DNA of 64,000 nucleotides from CAIXSE01 sp040769125 (GTDB taxonomy: Bacteria > Actinomycetota > Thermoleophilia > UBA2241). This document shows positions 1 to 8,649 of this stretch, piece by piece. Both the position numbers and the translations under genes were made by a program. Location: contig JAXGLO010000001.1 in assembly GCA_040769125.1 (NCBI GenBank), positions 682,001-746,000 of the forward strand, in the 5' to 3' direction. Below the pieces are notes generated by a model. That model did not search any database and was not told the origin of the DNA. It saw only the letters and a program-made list of their open reading frames with translations. Each line of letters opens with the position of its first letter. The stretch's first letter is position 1.

Positions 1-1
1 C

Positions 2-1324
2 GCTGCCCTTCTGCTTTTCCTCACCACGCTGCTCGGCGTGATCGTCATTGTGGGGAGCTGGAACTACGTCAAGGACCGCGAGATGGGCTTCTTCATCTCG
101 CTCCTCCTGCTGCAGGTCGGCATGTCGGGCGTGTTCTGCGCCACCGATCTCTTCCTCTTCTACGTGTTCTGGGAGGCCATGCTGGTGCCGATGTACTTCA
201 TCATCGGCATCTGGGGCGGCCCGCGGCGCATCTACGCCGCCATCAAGTTCTTCCTGTTCACGCTGATCGGCAGCCTGCTCATGCTCGTCGCGATCATCGC
301 CGTTGTGCTCTACGTCAAGGGCAACGCTGTGGGGGGCATCACCTTCGACATTCAGGCCCTGAGCGACCAGGTCTACCCGTACGGCCTGCAGTTCTGGGCC
401 TTCCTCGCGTTCTTCGTCGCCTTCGCCATCAAGGTGCCCATGTTCCCGGTGCACACCTGGTTGCCGGACGCCCACGTGGAGGCGCCCACGGCAGGCTCGG
501 TGGTCCTCGCCGGCGTTCTGCTCAAGATGGGCGGCTACGGTATTCTGCGCTTCTGCCTGCCGTTCTTCCCGGACGCGGCGGTAGCCTTCATTCCTTTCGC
601 CGTCGTGCTCTCGGTGATCGCCATCGTCTACGGCGCTCTGGTCTCGCTGATGCAGAAGGACCTCAAGAAGCTGGTCGCGTACTCGAGTGTGAGCCACATG
701 GGCTTCGTGACTGTCGGTATCTTCGCCTCCATCGCCGTGGCCGGCAACGCTGCAGGCATGGAGGGGGCCATCATCGTGATGTTCAGCCACGGCCTGCTCA
801 CCGGCGCCCTCTTCCTCCTGGTGGGATACCTTTACGAGCGCACGCGCACACGCCAGATCGCGGACATGAGTATGCTGGCCACGCCGTTGCCCGTGCTCGC
901 TGGGTTCCTCCTGTTCTTCGTGCTGGGCTCGCTGGGGCTGCCGGGGCTGAGCGGCTTCGTCGGCGAGTTCCTCAGCCTGCTCGGGCTCTTCGCCTACTCG
1001 CACTGGCTGGCGGTCGTGGCCGCCACCGGCGTCATCCTGGCCGCCTGCTACCTGCTCTGGATGTTCCAGCGCACGATGTTCAACGATCGCGGCGACGCCG
1101 CCGTCAAGCCGGCGCTCACCATGCCCGATCTCAGCGTTCGTGAGATCGCCACGCTCCTGCCGCTCGTGGCGCTCGCGGTCTGGGTGGGCGTGTACCCCAA
1201 CACCTTCCTCGAGTTCCTGCACGTGCCCGTACAGGAGATCCTCGACCAGGTGACGCCGTCGCTGCAGACTGCGCAGGGCGGCGGGCTGGCGCAGCTCGTC
1301 GAGTTCACGAGGGGGTTGTTCTAG
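2..1324 (+). CDS. nuoM: NADH-quinone oxidoreductase subunit M (5' partial)
   Basis: Antiporter-like, proton-pumping membrane subunit of respiratory complex I. The frame is open to the left edge, so the true start lies outside the window; about 440 residues are visible against roughly 500 for the family. The family hallmarks are present: the conserved glutamate segment VFWEAMLVPMYF near the visible N-terminus, the KVPMFPVHTWLPDAHVEAPT-type signature about a third of the way in, and KDLKKLVAYSSVSHMG with its conserved lysine. Hydrophobic helices run throughout. The stop codon TAG is followed at once by the ATG of nuoN, which marks the usual end of a nuo operon. A GTG at 38 is the first in-window start but is not the likely start. 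Confidence 0.96.
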   Translation, partial: AALLLFLTTLLGVIVIVGSWNYVKDREMGFFISLLLLQVGMSGVFCATDLFLFYVFWEAMLVPMYFIIGIWGGPRRIYAAIKFFLFTLIGSLLMLVAIIAVVLYVKGNAVGGITFDIQALSDQVYPYGLQFWAFLAFFVAFAIKVPMFPVHTWLPDAHVEAPTAGSVVLAGVLLKMGGYGILRFCLPFFPDAAVAFIPFAVVLSVIAIVYGALVSLMQKDLKKLVAYSSVSHMGFVTVGIFASIAVAGNAAGMEGAIIVMFSHGLLTGALFLLVGYLYERTRTRQIADMSMLATPLPVLAGFLLFFVLGSLGLPGLSGFVGEFLSLLGLFAYSHWLAVVAATGVILAACYLLWMFQRTMFNDRGDAAVKPALTMPDLSVREIATLLPLVALAVWVGVYPNTFLEFLHVPVQEILDQVTPSLQTAQGGGLAQLVEFTRGLF

Positions 1325-2827
1325 ATGGGCGCCAACAACGCCGTCGTCATCATTCTGCCGGCCCTCGTCGTGGTGGCCGCAGCCATTCTGGTCTTCGCCG
1401 TCGACATGTTCATTTCGCGCAAGACGCCGTTGGCCTGGGTTGCCGGCGGCGGGCTCGCCGTTGCTATCGGCGTGGCGCTGGGCCAGTGGGTGACTTTCGG
1501 CGAGGGCCTCGCCTTCGACCGCCGTGGCCCGGAGACCGGCTTCGCCGACATGGTTTCGCTCGACACCTACGCGCTGTACGCTACCGTGCTCTTCTGCCTG
1601 GTGGGCATCGCCACCATCATGCTGTCGGACGCCTATCTGGCGCGGCGCAAGGCCGCGCGCGGCGAGTTTTACGGCCTGCTGCTGCTCATCACCACGGGCA
1701 TGATCGCCATGGCGCAGAGCACCGACATCATCGCCTTCTTTGTCTCGTTCGAGCTGGTGTCGCTGCCCACGTACGTACTCGCCGGCTACATCTGGCGCGA
1801 CGAGCGCTCCGGTGAGGCGTCGATTAAATACTTCGTCAACGGCGCCTTCGCCTCGGCGATCCTCGCTTTCGGCCTGGCGCTCGCCTATGGTGCCACCGGC
1901 CAGACGAGCTACGCCGGCATCGCCCGGGGCATCTCGGCTATCGACGGCGGCGACGCTCAGGCCATGGTGGTCGCCGCGTTCGTGCTCATCGTCACCGGCT
2001 TCGGCTTCAAAGTGAGCGCCGTGCCGTTCCACAGCTGGGCGCCGGACGTCTACGAGGGCGCCCCCACGCCGGTCACCGCCTTCATGTCGGTGGGCGTCAA
2101 GGCGGCGGCTTTCATGGGCTTCGCCAAGCTCTTCGTCATGGCGGCGCAGCCGCAGTCGCAGACCTGGGTCGACGCCATGATCGTTCTGGCCGTGCTCACC
2201 ATGGTCGTGGGGAACGTGCTGGCCCTGCCGCAGCAGAACCTCAAGAGAATGCTCGCCTATTCCAGCATCGGCCACGCCGGCTACCTTCTGCTGGGGCTCA
2301 TCGCCGCCGGCACGACCGGCGACGGGGCAGGCGTGGGCGCCGTCCTGTTCTATCTGGCGGTCTACGCCTTCATGAACCTTGGCGCCTTCGGCGTGCTCAT
2401 CTGGATCCGCAGCCGCCGCGCCTACCGGTACACGCTCGGTGAGGTCGGCGGCCTCGCGCGCACCATGCCGTGGGCGGCGATCCTGATGGCGCTGCTGATG
2501 GTGTCGCTCGCGGGCATCCCGCCGACCGCCGGGTTCTGGGGCAAGTTCTACCTCTTCACCGCCGTTGTGCACGCCGATTTCACGTGGCTGGCCATCCTCG
2601 CCGTCGTGATGAGTGCCGTGTCGGCGTACTACTATCTGCGCGTCGTGTGGTACATGTTCTTCCGCGAGGCACCGGAGGGCCAGGAGGTTCACCCGGAGCC
2701 GGATTCGTCGCAGGTGGGCGTCGCCGCCGCCGTCGGCATCGCGGCGCTGGCCGTGATGGCCGTCGGCGTCTTCCCGCAACAGCTTCTCGAAGCCGCCCAG
2801 GGCGCTCTGCGCCTCTTCGGCGGCTGA
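1325..2827 (+). CDS. nuoN: NADH-quinone oxidoreductase subunit N
   Basis: Third antiporter-like proton-pumping subunit of complex I, 500 aa, normal length. The ATG directly follows the nuoM stop, and a GAGGGGG Shine-Dalgarno (SD) lies inside the end of nuoM, so translation is coupled. Recognisable segments are the conserved glutamate region AFFVSFELVSLPTYVLAGY, the lysine-bearing FKVSAVPFHSWAPDVYEGAP, and LAYSSIGHAGY. About 14 hydrophobic helices span the inner membrane. No further nuo gene follows, so this is the last gene of the operon. Confidence 0.97.
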   Translation: MGANNAVVIILPALVVVAAAILVFAVDMFISRKTPLAWVAGGGLAVAIGVALGQWVTFGEGLAFDRRGPETGFADMVSLDTYALYATVLFCLVGIATIMLSDAYLARRKAARGEFYGLLLLITTGMIAMAQSTDIIAFFVSFELVSLPTYVLAGYIWRDERSGEASIKYFVNGAFASAILAFGLALAYGATGQTSYAGIARGISAIDGGDAQAMVVAAFVLIVTGFGFKVSAVPFHSWAPDVYEGAPTPVTAFMSVGVKAAAFMGFAKLFVMAAQPQSQTWVDAMIVLAVLTMVVGNVLALPQQNLKRMLAYSSIGHAGYLLLGLIAAGTTGDGAGVGAVLFYLAVYAFMNLGAFGVLIWIRSRRAYRYTLGEVGGLARTMPWAAILMALLMVSLAGIPPTAGFWGKFYLFTAVVHADFTWLAILAVVMSAVSAYYYLRVVWYMFFREAPEGQEVHPEPDSSQVGVAAAVGIAALAVMAVGVFPQQLLEAAQGALRLFGG

Positions 2828-2867
2828 CGCTGCTGCGCGCGAGCGGCGCTCAGGAGACCCGCGGGCC

Positions 2868-3641
2868 ATGAACATCCTCTTCGTCGGCGATGTCTTCGGC
2901 CGACCCGGACGGGAGGCGCTGCTGAGCTGGCTGCCCGGCTTCACGGAGGAACGCGAGGTCGGCTTCGTCATCGTCAACGGTGAGAATGCGGCCAACGGCG
3001 CCGGCATCACGTCGCGGATCGCGCTGAGGCTGCTGGACGCCGGCGTAGACGTGATTACCACCGGCAACCATGTCTGGCGGCAGAAGGAGGTGTACTCCTT
3101 CCTGTGCACCGACGAGCGCATCGTGCGGCCGGCGAACTACCCGCCTGGTGCGCCGGGGCGCGGCCTCACGGTTCTCCCGGCTGCGGACGGCAGACCGGTC
3201 GCCGTGATCAACCTCGCCGGCGAGCTCTTCCTGCAGACCGGGCTCTCGCCCTTCCGCATCGTCGACCGCCTCGTCGAGGAGGCGGCCGCTCAGGCCGAGG
3301 TGATCGTCGTCGACCTTCACGCCGAGGCGACCTCCGAGAAGGTCGCCATGGGCCACTACCTCGACGGGCGCGTGACGGCCGTGCTGGGCACGCACACGCA
3401 CGTCCAGACCTCGGACGCGCGCGTGCTCAAAGGCGGCACGGCCTACATGACCGACGTGGGCATGGCCGGCCCGCTCGATTCGGTGATCGGTGTGCGCACA
3501 GAGGTCATTATCCGGCGCTTCCTCACCGAGATGCCCGTCCTCTTCGAGGTGGGCGAGGCGCCGGTACGGCTCAACGCTGCGCTGATCTCCGAGGAGGGCG
3601 GCCGCGCCGTCTCGATCGAGGCGGTCGACACGGTCGTCTGA
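2868..3641 (+). CDS. YmdB/TIGR00282-family metallophosphoesterase
   Basis: Cytosolic metal-dependent phosphoesterase of 257 aa. Family members hydrolyse cyclic nucleotides such as 2',3'-cAMP and affect RNA turnover and biofilm formation in Bacillus. Metal ligands are visible in order: the N-terminal GDVFGRPGR, NGENAANG near residue 40, TGNHVW near 67, DLHAEATSEK near 150 and GTHTHVQT near 175. Length is normal. It starts 40 bp after nuoN with a weak GGAG about 11 bp upstream and may be read from the same transcript. The last codons and the stop lie inside the first unit of a 29 bp tandem repeat. Confidence 0.9.
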   Translation: MNILFVGDVFGRPGREALLSWLPGFTEEREVGFVIVNGENAANGAGITSRIALRLLDAGVDVITTGNHVWRQKEVYSFLCTDERIVRPANYPPGAPGRGLTVLPAADGRPVAVINLAGELFLQTGLSPFRIVDRLVEEAAAQAEVIVVDLHAEATSEKVAMGHYLDGRVTAVLGTHTHVQTSDARVLKGGTAYMTDVGMAGPLDSVIGVRTEVIIRRFLTEMPVLFEVGEAPVRLNAALISEEGGRAVSIEAVDTVV

Positions 3642-3717
3642 CCGGCTGCCGGCGCTGATCGGTCATCCGACCGGCGGCCGGCTCTGATCGGTCATCTGAC
3701 CGGCCGCTAGCTCTGGT
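3631..3717. repeat. Three tandem 29 bp units, each with a hairpin
   Basis: Three head-to-tail units of exactly 29 bp (3631-3659, 3660-3688, 3689-3717) fit CGGTCRTCYGACCGGC followed by a degenerate CGGCTCTGAT-like half. Each unit begins with the inverted repeat CGGTC-4 nt-GACCG. The array starts in the last codons of the upstream phosphoesterase and ends at the stop codon of the convergent FemAB-like gene. It could act as a bidirectional terminator or RNA-stabilising structure, or mark a duplication of the gene end. There is no T-tract. Confidence 0.75.
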
Positions 3718-4737
3718 TTACGCGGTCCAGCGGTAACAGGCTTCGCCGACCGCTCGGCAGGCCCACGGGGGCAGGCTGCGGATGATCCAGCGGGACCGGC
3801 TGCCGATCCGCAGGCCGCTCTCCTTGAGCGCGCGGTCACCGATGTGCGTGTAGACGAGAGGGCTCTCCACGGCGCCCATGCGCGTCTTGAAGGTTCTCAG
3901 CCCGTCCGCGCCGTGGTCGGTGCGCCCGAGGTCGTAGAGGCGGTACCCCTGGCGGCAGGCATTGACCATGACCTGCCAGTGCATGAGATGGCTTGCCCCG
4001 GTATCCCGGCGGTCAGGGTCGGATGCCTGGTACTTCGCCACGATTGTGCCGCCGTTGACCAGATAGACTCCCGCCGCCAGGGCCTCGCCGTCCAGGGACG
4101 CCGTGACGACGAAGCCGTGTCCGGCGGCGATGAGGCGATCGCGGAGGAGGTCGAAGAAGCGGCGCGGCTGGACCGGCACACCGAGCCGGCGTCTGGTCAG
4201 GGTGTGGAGCCGGTAGAAGGTCGTCATGTCGCTCGGATCTCCGCGTCTGACTTGCACTCCGGCACGATCAGCCTGGTTGCGGTGCTGCCGGAAGTTCCTG
4301 TGAGGGCGCAGATTCGCCACATCGCGCGGCAGCACGACCGAGTGGCAGTAGCCCACCTCGATGGGGTGCACACCGGGGGCAGGAGGGAGGCCGTGCCGGA
4401 TCAGAAGCTCGGGATCGCCGTCGGCGCGGACGTACTGGAGAAGGGCCCTGGCGACCTGGCCGAGGTCGACGTCTGGGCGTGCCAGCACGGGGCAGGAGTC
4501 AGAGAACGGAAGGGAGACCAGCCGTGGGCGGGCCAGCGGGAGGCGAACCGCAACCGTGGGGACTCCGGCCAGGAGCTCACCGTCGGTGTCGCAGAGCGCC
4601 AGAACGAACGCCTCGAAGCGGTAACAGTCGGCCAGCAGTCTGGCCCACTCGGGGAGGTGGAACGGCGTGGCTTCAGGGTGCGACGAGGTGAATTCGCACC
4701 ATCTGGAGTCTTCTAACGGTAGTCTCGATACCTTCAC
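3718..4737 (-). CDS. FemAB-like GNAT-fold transferase (polysaccharide-locus type)
   Basis: 339 aa protein of the FemAB/GNAT-fold family found in exopolysaccharide clusters; relatives transfer amino acids or acyl groups to cell-wall or lipid-linked sugars. Family motifs near the C-terminus are LYDLGRTDHGADGLRTFK and GAVESPLVYTH. A GTG at 4737 is chosen as start because it is 1 nt past the TAA of the upstream ATP-grasp gene and aligns with the ATG of the paralogue at 11270-12295, which shares the N-terminal layout (FHLPxWAxxxAxCYRF) and the end LYRWTA/CYRWTA. It is the last gene of a coupled five-gene operon. The substrate is unknown. Confidence 0.8.
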   Translation of the reverse strand: MKVSRLPLEDSRWCEFTSSHPEATPFHLPEWARLLADCYRFEAFVLALCDTDGELLAGVPTVAVRLPLARPRLVSLPFSDSCPVLARPDVDLGQVARALLQYVRADGDPELLIRHGLPPAPGVHPIEVGYCHSVVLPRDVANLRPHRNFRQHRNQADRAGVQVRRGDPSDMTTFYRLHTLTRRRLGVPVQPRRFFDLLRDRLIAAGHGFVVTASLDGEALAAGVYLVNGGTIVAKYQASDPDRRDTGASHLMHWQVMVNACRQGYRLYDLGRTDHGADGLRTFKTRMGAVESPLVYTHIGDRALKESGLRIGSRSRWIIRSLPPWACRAVGEACYRWTA

Positions 4738-4738
4738 A

Positions 4739-6064
4739 TTAGCCTCGGTCAACCGTGCCCTGCGTGCCCTCTGATTCCCACCCCATCGCTTCGACAGGTG
4801 GATGTAAAGGCCTGTTGGCGAAGTCACTCGTCTGCCGACGCAGGCGGCGAAGCTTGCGCTTGATGAGCCCCTTCACGGGCTGAAACTGCTCCACCAGGGA
4901 GCTGACCGCCGGCATCCAGTCGTCGGCGGAGAACACCGCCCAGTCCTTCTCGCCGGTCAGCGACCGCGCCCACTGCGGGAACGTCAGCTCGCCGCGGCTG
5001 CGGTAGGTGAGAAAGGCGCGCGCGTCACGCTGGAAGTCGATCCACGAGACGCCGGCGCGGTAGCCGTGCTGGGCCTGCACCGGGATCTCCAGCGCGTCGC
5101 AGTAGGCGATGTGGGGGATGTCGATGCCGCAGCGGGCGCCCAGAGAGTCCCACATGCCGAGGCGCGCGTTGAGCTCGATCAGCTTGTATTCTCCGTCGCG
5201 CGAGTCCTTCTTGAACTCGACTCCTCCCAGGCCCTGGTAGCGACACCCCGACAGGAGCTTCAGGCTGATCTCCTCCAGAGCGGGGTCGTGGGCGCTCTTC
5301 ACGTAGGAGGCCGAGCCGAAGCCGACCGGCAGGATCCGGTGCTTCACCCCCGCGAACGTCGCCAGCGGCTCGGAGTTTCTGTTCAGGTAAAAGCAGAAAT
5401 ATAGGAGGCGCTCGTCTTCGCCGGGGATGATCTCCTCGAAGATCATGCGGGGGTCGTGGACGGCGATCCGCTGGTAGGTCTTGAGCAGCTCCTGCGCGTC
5501 TGCGCAGACAGCGACCTTGGGGGCGCCGCCCAGGGGGTTGGTCTGCAGCATCCCCCTGATCTCCGGGTTGAGCCATGATGGGCTGAAGACGGGCTTGATG
5601 ATCACAGGGTAGGGCAGCTCATCGGCGATGCGCTCCGCCTCGGCGAGGCTGGCGACGGAGTACATCTGCGGAGCCGGAATGCCGTGCTTCTCCGCCATTC
5701 TGTGCAGCCCGTCCTTGGTGAGCAGGCTGGTTATCGTGTGGTGATCGGGCATGACGAAGGAGTAGTGCTCCTGCAGCTCCTCGCGGTGCTTCGAGCAGAG
5801 CAGGACGGCGTCGTCGCTGACCGCGAACAGCACCGACCTGCGGCCCAGTCGCCGCCCGAGGGACATGAGGATCCGCAGCCGGTTGCTGTCGCTCATGTCG
5901 CCGCCGGGGAGGGGGCATGGGGCTACATAGCGCGACGCCATGCCGATCGCCCAGGGGTCCGCGTCGATTCCGTAGACGGGGATACCGCGCCTGCCGAGAG
6001 AACGGGCGACGCCGAGGGACGCCGGCCGCTCCGCCGGGATGACCACCGCCGGCGCCGGCGTCAC
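4739..6064 (-). CDS. ATP-grasp domain protein (carboxylate-amine ligase type)
   Basis: 441 aa. The N-terminal ~110 residues resemble the pre-ATP-grasp domain (PAERPASLGVARSLGRRGI). An ATP-grasp core follows: the lysine of PVIIKPVFSPSW, the FEEIIPGEDE hinge, and the metal-binding LIELNARLGMWDS. Such enzymes activate a carboxylate as acyl-phosphate and join it to an amine or thiol, as in COG3919-type predicted ligases. In this operon it may make an amide link on a glycan or provide a peptide-like substrate; that role is inference. It lies 30 bp after the DUF362 gene, and its stop abuts the next start. Confidence 0.85.
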   Translation of the reverse strand: MTPAPAVVIPAERPASLGVARSLGRRGIPVYGIDADPWAIGMASRYVAPCPLPGGDMSDSNRLRILMSLGRRLGRRSVLFAVSDDAVLLCSKHREELQEHYSFVMPDHHTITSLLTKDGLHRMAEKHGIPAPQMYSVASLAEAERIADELPYPVIIKPVFSPSWLNPEIRGMLQTNPLGGAPKVAVCADAQELLKTYQRIAVHDPRMIFEEIIPGEDERLLYFCFYLNRNSEPLATFAGVKHRILPVGFGSASYVKSAHDPALEEISLKLLSGCRYQGLGGVEFKKDSRDGEYKLIELNARLGMWDSLGARCGIDIPHIAYCDALEIPVQAQHGYRAGVSWIDFQRDARAFLTYRSRGELTFPQWARSLTGEKDWAVFSADDWMPAVSSLVEQFQPVKGLIKRKLRRLRRQTSDFANRPLHPPVEAMGWESEGTQGTVDRG

Positions 6065-6094
6065 GGCCGGGCCTCCCGGCGCGAGTGTGCAGCT

Positions 6095-7543
6095 TCAGGG
6101 CGCATCGAGAACCTTCTTCCAGCCCTCGTGAGGCTCGAAGCGGGTCACCGGCATCCGCGCGAGTTCCGCCATGGAGGCGGATCGTCCGTTGACCACCGCC
6201 GTTGCGTTGTGCAGGTCGTGAGTCAGCAGCGGATACCGATCCAGACGGGCCGACTCGCGAACCATGGGGATTCGCTCGGGATTGTATCCCATGAGCAGCG
6301 CGTTAACGTGATCGGCTGCGGACAGGTCGTCGCTCAGCGTCAGGATCCCGCCGTGAATGGCTGAACTGTGGTACGGGCCTTCGCCCTCGCCGCCGATGAT
6401 GCCGTCCGTGAGGACGAGATGTGTGCGCTGCGGGGACTCATGCAGCGTGCCCGCCGCGTCGGCGTAGACGGCGGCCCGCGCCACATCCACGCCCATGCGC
6501 CATGTCGTGTCGTTCCCGTGCCAGGCGCCTTCGACGACCGGAGTCCAGCGGCGGATGAGGCGCCGGAACACCTTGTAGGCCGCCCGCAGGGCGCTCCCCA
6601 GGGGCGTATCCGGCGTCGTCCGCTGGACGCGCTCGTGCAGCCTGGAGGCCAGGCCGGCCAAGGTGGTGTTGCCGTCGGCCGGATACTCGTCGCCGCCGAC
6701 GGCGGGCGAGCCGTAGCGATGATGGGGGAGGGAGTCTTTGTGTCCGACGGTCCCCACCATGCTCTTGATGGCACAGGTGATCCCCGTCTTCTCATGCGTC
6801 TTGAGCTTGGCCGTGCTGACGATGGCGTCCGCCTCGAGAATGTGGCGGTTGATCACGTATCCGTGGCGCCCCGGCGAGTGGAACAGGTCCATCCGGCGGG
6901 GATCGTAGTTCATGACGCGGTAGCGCTTGGGCTCGCCGCCGTCCTGCTCCGCGAACAGGCTGTCGCGGTCGAGGCGAACGTGGACGCCATCGCCTTCATC
7001 ACGCCGTTCGACGCTCTTGATCGAGCCGAGGGTAGTGGCTTTGGTGACCAGGAGGCGCAGGTCGCGCTCCATGACTGGCGCGCCGACTCGCCGGTAGAAG
7101 TCGAGGATCTCCCGCGTCTTCGTGTCGCGGATGACGGCGTCCCAGTCGCAGAACTGGATCGGCGCGTTGCCGATGCTCACGCTCCCTTTCTCGCCGACGG
7201 CGATGAGGATGTAGTCGGTGAGCGCCCGGACCACGGATCCGTGCGAGCATCTCGAACGGAAGTCGTCCACGGTCTCGTCGGGCCGCCGCTCCTGCATGAA
7301 GTTGCACAGGAGGAAAACCCGCGCACCCGGTCGAATGAAGGCCCCCAGCGGGTTCCACTGGGGAGTGTCCAGGTGCGCCTGGTCGAGCCCGGCCTGGGCG
7401 AAGATGTCGCGAACGGCCCTGTACACCGGGTTGGGCCGGCGGGCGACGTGCTCGAATCTGTACTCCGGGAAGCGCTCGTCCGGTGAGAAGGACTCTGCGG
7501 CGTCGGGATACCGTATGTCGGGATCGATGAGGACGGAGATCAT
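6095..7543 (-). CDS. DUF362 domain-containing protein
   Basis: 482 aa. Recognised as DUF362 by the central STAKLKTHEKTGITCAIKSM segment with its downstream GHKDSLPHHRYG, and the later TDGIIGGEGEGP. The biochemical function of the family is not established. No CxxCxxC iron-sulphur cluster motif of the ferredoxin-linked members is visible. The ATG at 7543 is chosen because it overlaps the TGA of the upstream FemAB gene as ATGA; the frame is open further upstream but that part is antisense-like. The position between a FemAB transferase and an ATP-grasp ligase suggests a role in modifying an envelope glycan. Confidence 0.82.
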   Translation of the reverse strand: MISVLIDPDIRYPDAAESFSPDERFPEYRFEHVARRPNPVYRAVRDIFAQAGLDQAHLDTPQWNPLGAFIRPGARVFLLCNFMQERRPDETVDDFRSRCSHGSVVRALTDYILIAVGEKGSVSIGNAPIQFCDWDAVIRDTKTREILDFYRRVGAPVMERDLRLLVTKATTLGSIKSVERRDEGDGVHVRLDRDSLFAEQDGGEPKRYRVMNYDPRRMDLFHSPGRHGYVINRHILEADAIVSTAKLKTHEKTGITCAIKSMVGTVGHKDSLPHHRYGSPAVGGDEYPADGNTTLAGLASRLHERVQRTTPDTPLGSALRAAYKVFRRLIRRWTPVVEGAWHGNDTTWRMGVDVARAAVYADAAGTLHESPQRTHLVLTDGIIGGEGEGPYHSSAIHGGILTLSDDLSAADHVNALLMGYNPERIPMVRESARLDRYPLLTHDLHNATAVVNGRSASMAELARMPVTRFEPHEGWKKVLDAP

Positions 7544-8649
7544 GCTGTCGTCTTTCGAGATGTGGCGGAGCTTCTGGCGAGATCGAGCCGGGAGGCCGCC
7601 CGTTCCCACAGCGTCCGATTGATCAGCGCAGCGCTCATCAACCGGTAGGCGCAGGGCATGAGCACCAGGTCGTAGGCTCCGGCGTAGCATACAACGTTCA
7701 GCCCGAACCCCCGCTTGAACTGGTAAACGCCCCACAGGCCGTCGTGTCGCTCCGGGGCCCCGTGCGGCTGGTCGCTCGCCGCCGGCCTCACTTCATCAGG
7801 GATGCCCCACATGTCGTAGGTCTCGCAGCCGTGCGACTTGGCCCACTCGATGGCCCGCCAGACCAGCAGATAATTGGGATGGAGCCCCGGGGTGGTGACG
7901 GAACCTCCGTGGAACTCGGCCGCGTGACGGCCGAAGCGATAGACGGTCCGTGCGGCGATCAGCCGCTCTTCGTGGTAGGCGAGCAGAAGCGCGCAATGGT
8001 CGCCTGGAGAGAACGCATCCCATTCGGCTTCATAGTACTGGGGAGAGCGGTTGGCGAAACCCTCTCTGGCGGCCGTTCGACGCATGAGATCGTAGAAGGC
8101 CGGCAGGTCACTCGCGTGCCCGAGGCGAACCGTGATGCCCTCCTTCTCGGCGCGGCGGATGTACTGGCGCGTCTTCTTCCGCATGCGTCTGAGGAGGTCG
8201 TCCGTCGGCGGCGAGATATCGAGCACCAGGGTGGTCCTGGGCTGGTTTGTGATCCGGCTCGGCCGGTAGCGGTGCCGGCGCATCAGGGCGACCACCTGTG
8301 GCTCGCGCTGGACCGCCGGCTCGATCTTGAGGAAGATCGCCCGGTTGGCTCGCGCGACCCTCTCCAGCTCCGGAAAAAGCCTGGAGGCCGCCTCTTCTTC
8401 GAGCCAGCGGCCGATCGGGCCCCTCGGCACATACGCCAGCGAGAGCCCCGTGGGGAGTCGCTTGGTCAGGAGCTGCGCGCCCGCGACAAGGGAGCCTTCG
8501 TCCTCGACGCCGACGCGATGGGAGGTCCAGCCCAGCCGCTTCTTGAAGGATCCCCACTCGATCGACTGGGTCAGGGAGAACGATCCCTCCCGTGACACCA
8601 GATCCTGCCATTCTGCCGTGCGGTCGTCGCCGAGGACGCACGCCTTCAT
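7540..8649 (-). CDS. FemAB family aminoacyltransferase-like protein
   Basis: 369 aa, closer to classical FemA/FemB/FemX than the two shorter paralogues in this window. Family enzymes move amino acids from aminoacyl-tRNA to lipid II or related glycopeptides at the cytoplasmic membrane. Visible signs are a duplicated acyltransferase-like fold, the basic segment MRKKTRQYIRRAEKEGI near residue 155, HPNYLLVWRAIEWAKSHGC and YDMWGIPDE near 275, and YQFKRGFG near 310. ATG at 8649 overlaps the TGA of the upstream glycosyltransferase (ATGA). The acceptor cannot be read from the sequence. Confidence 0.85.
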   Translation of the reverse strand: MKACVLGDDRTAEWQDLVSREGSFSLTQSIEWGSFKKRLGWTSHRVGVEDEGSLVAGAQLLTKRLPTGLSLAYVPRGPIGRWLEEEAASRLFPELERVARANRAIFLKIEPAVQREPQVVALMRRHRYRPSRITNQPRTTLVLDISPPTDDLLRRMRKKTRQYIRRAEKEGITVRLGHASDLPAFYDLMRRTAAREGFANRSPQYYEAEWDAFSPGDHCALLLAYHEERLIAARTVYRFGRHAAEFHGGSVTTPGLHPNYLLVWRAIEWAKSHGCETYDMWGIPDEVRPAASDQPHGAPERHDGLWGVYQFKRGFGLNVVCYAGAYDLVLMPCAYRLMSAALINRTLWERAASRLDLARSSATSRKTTA

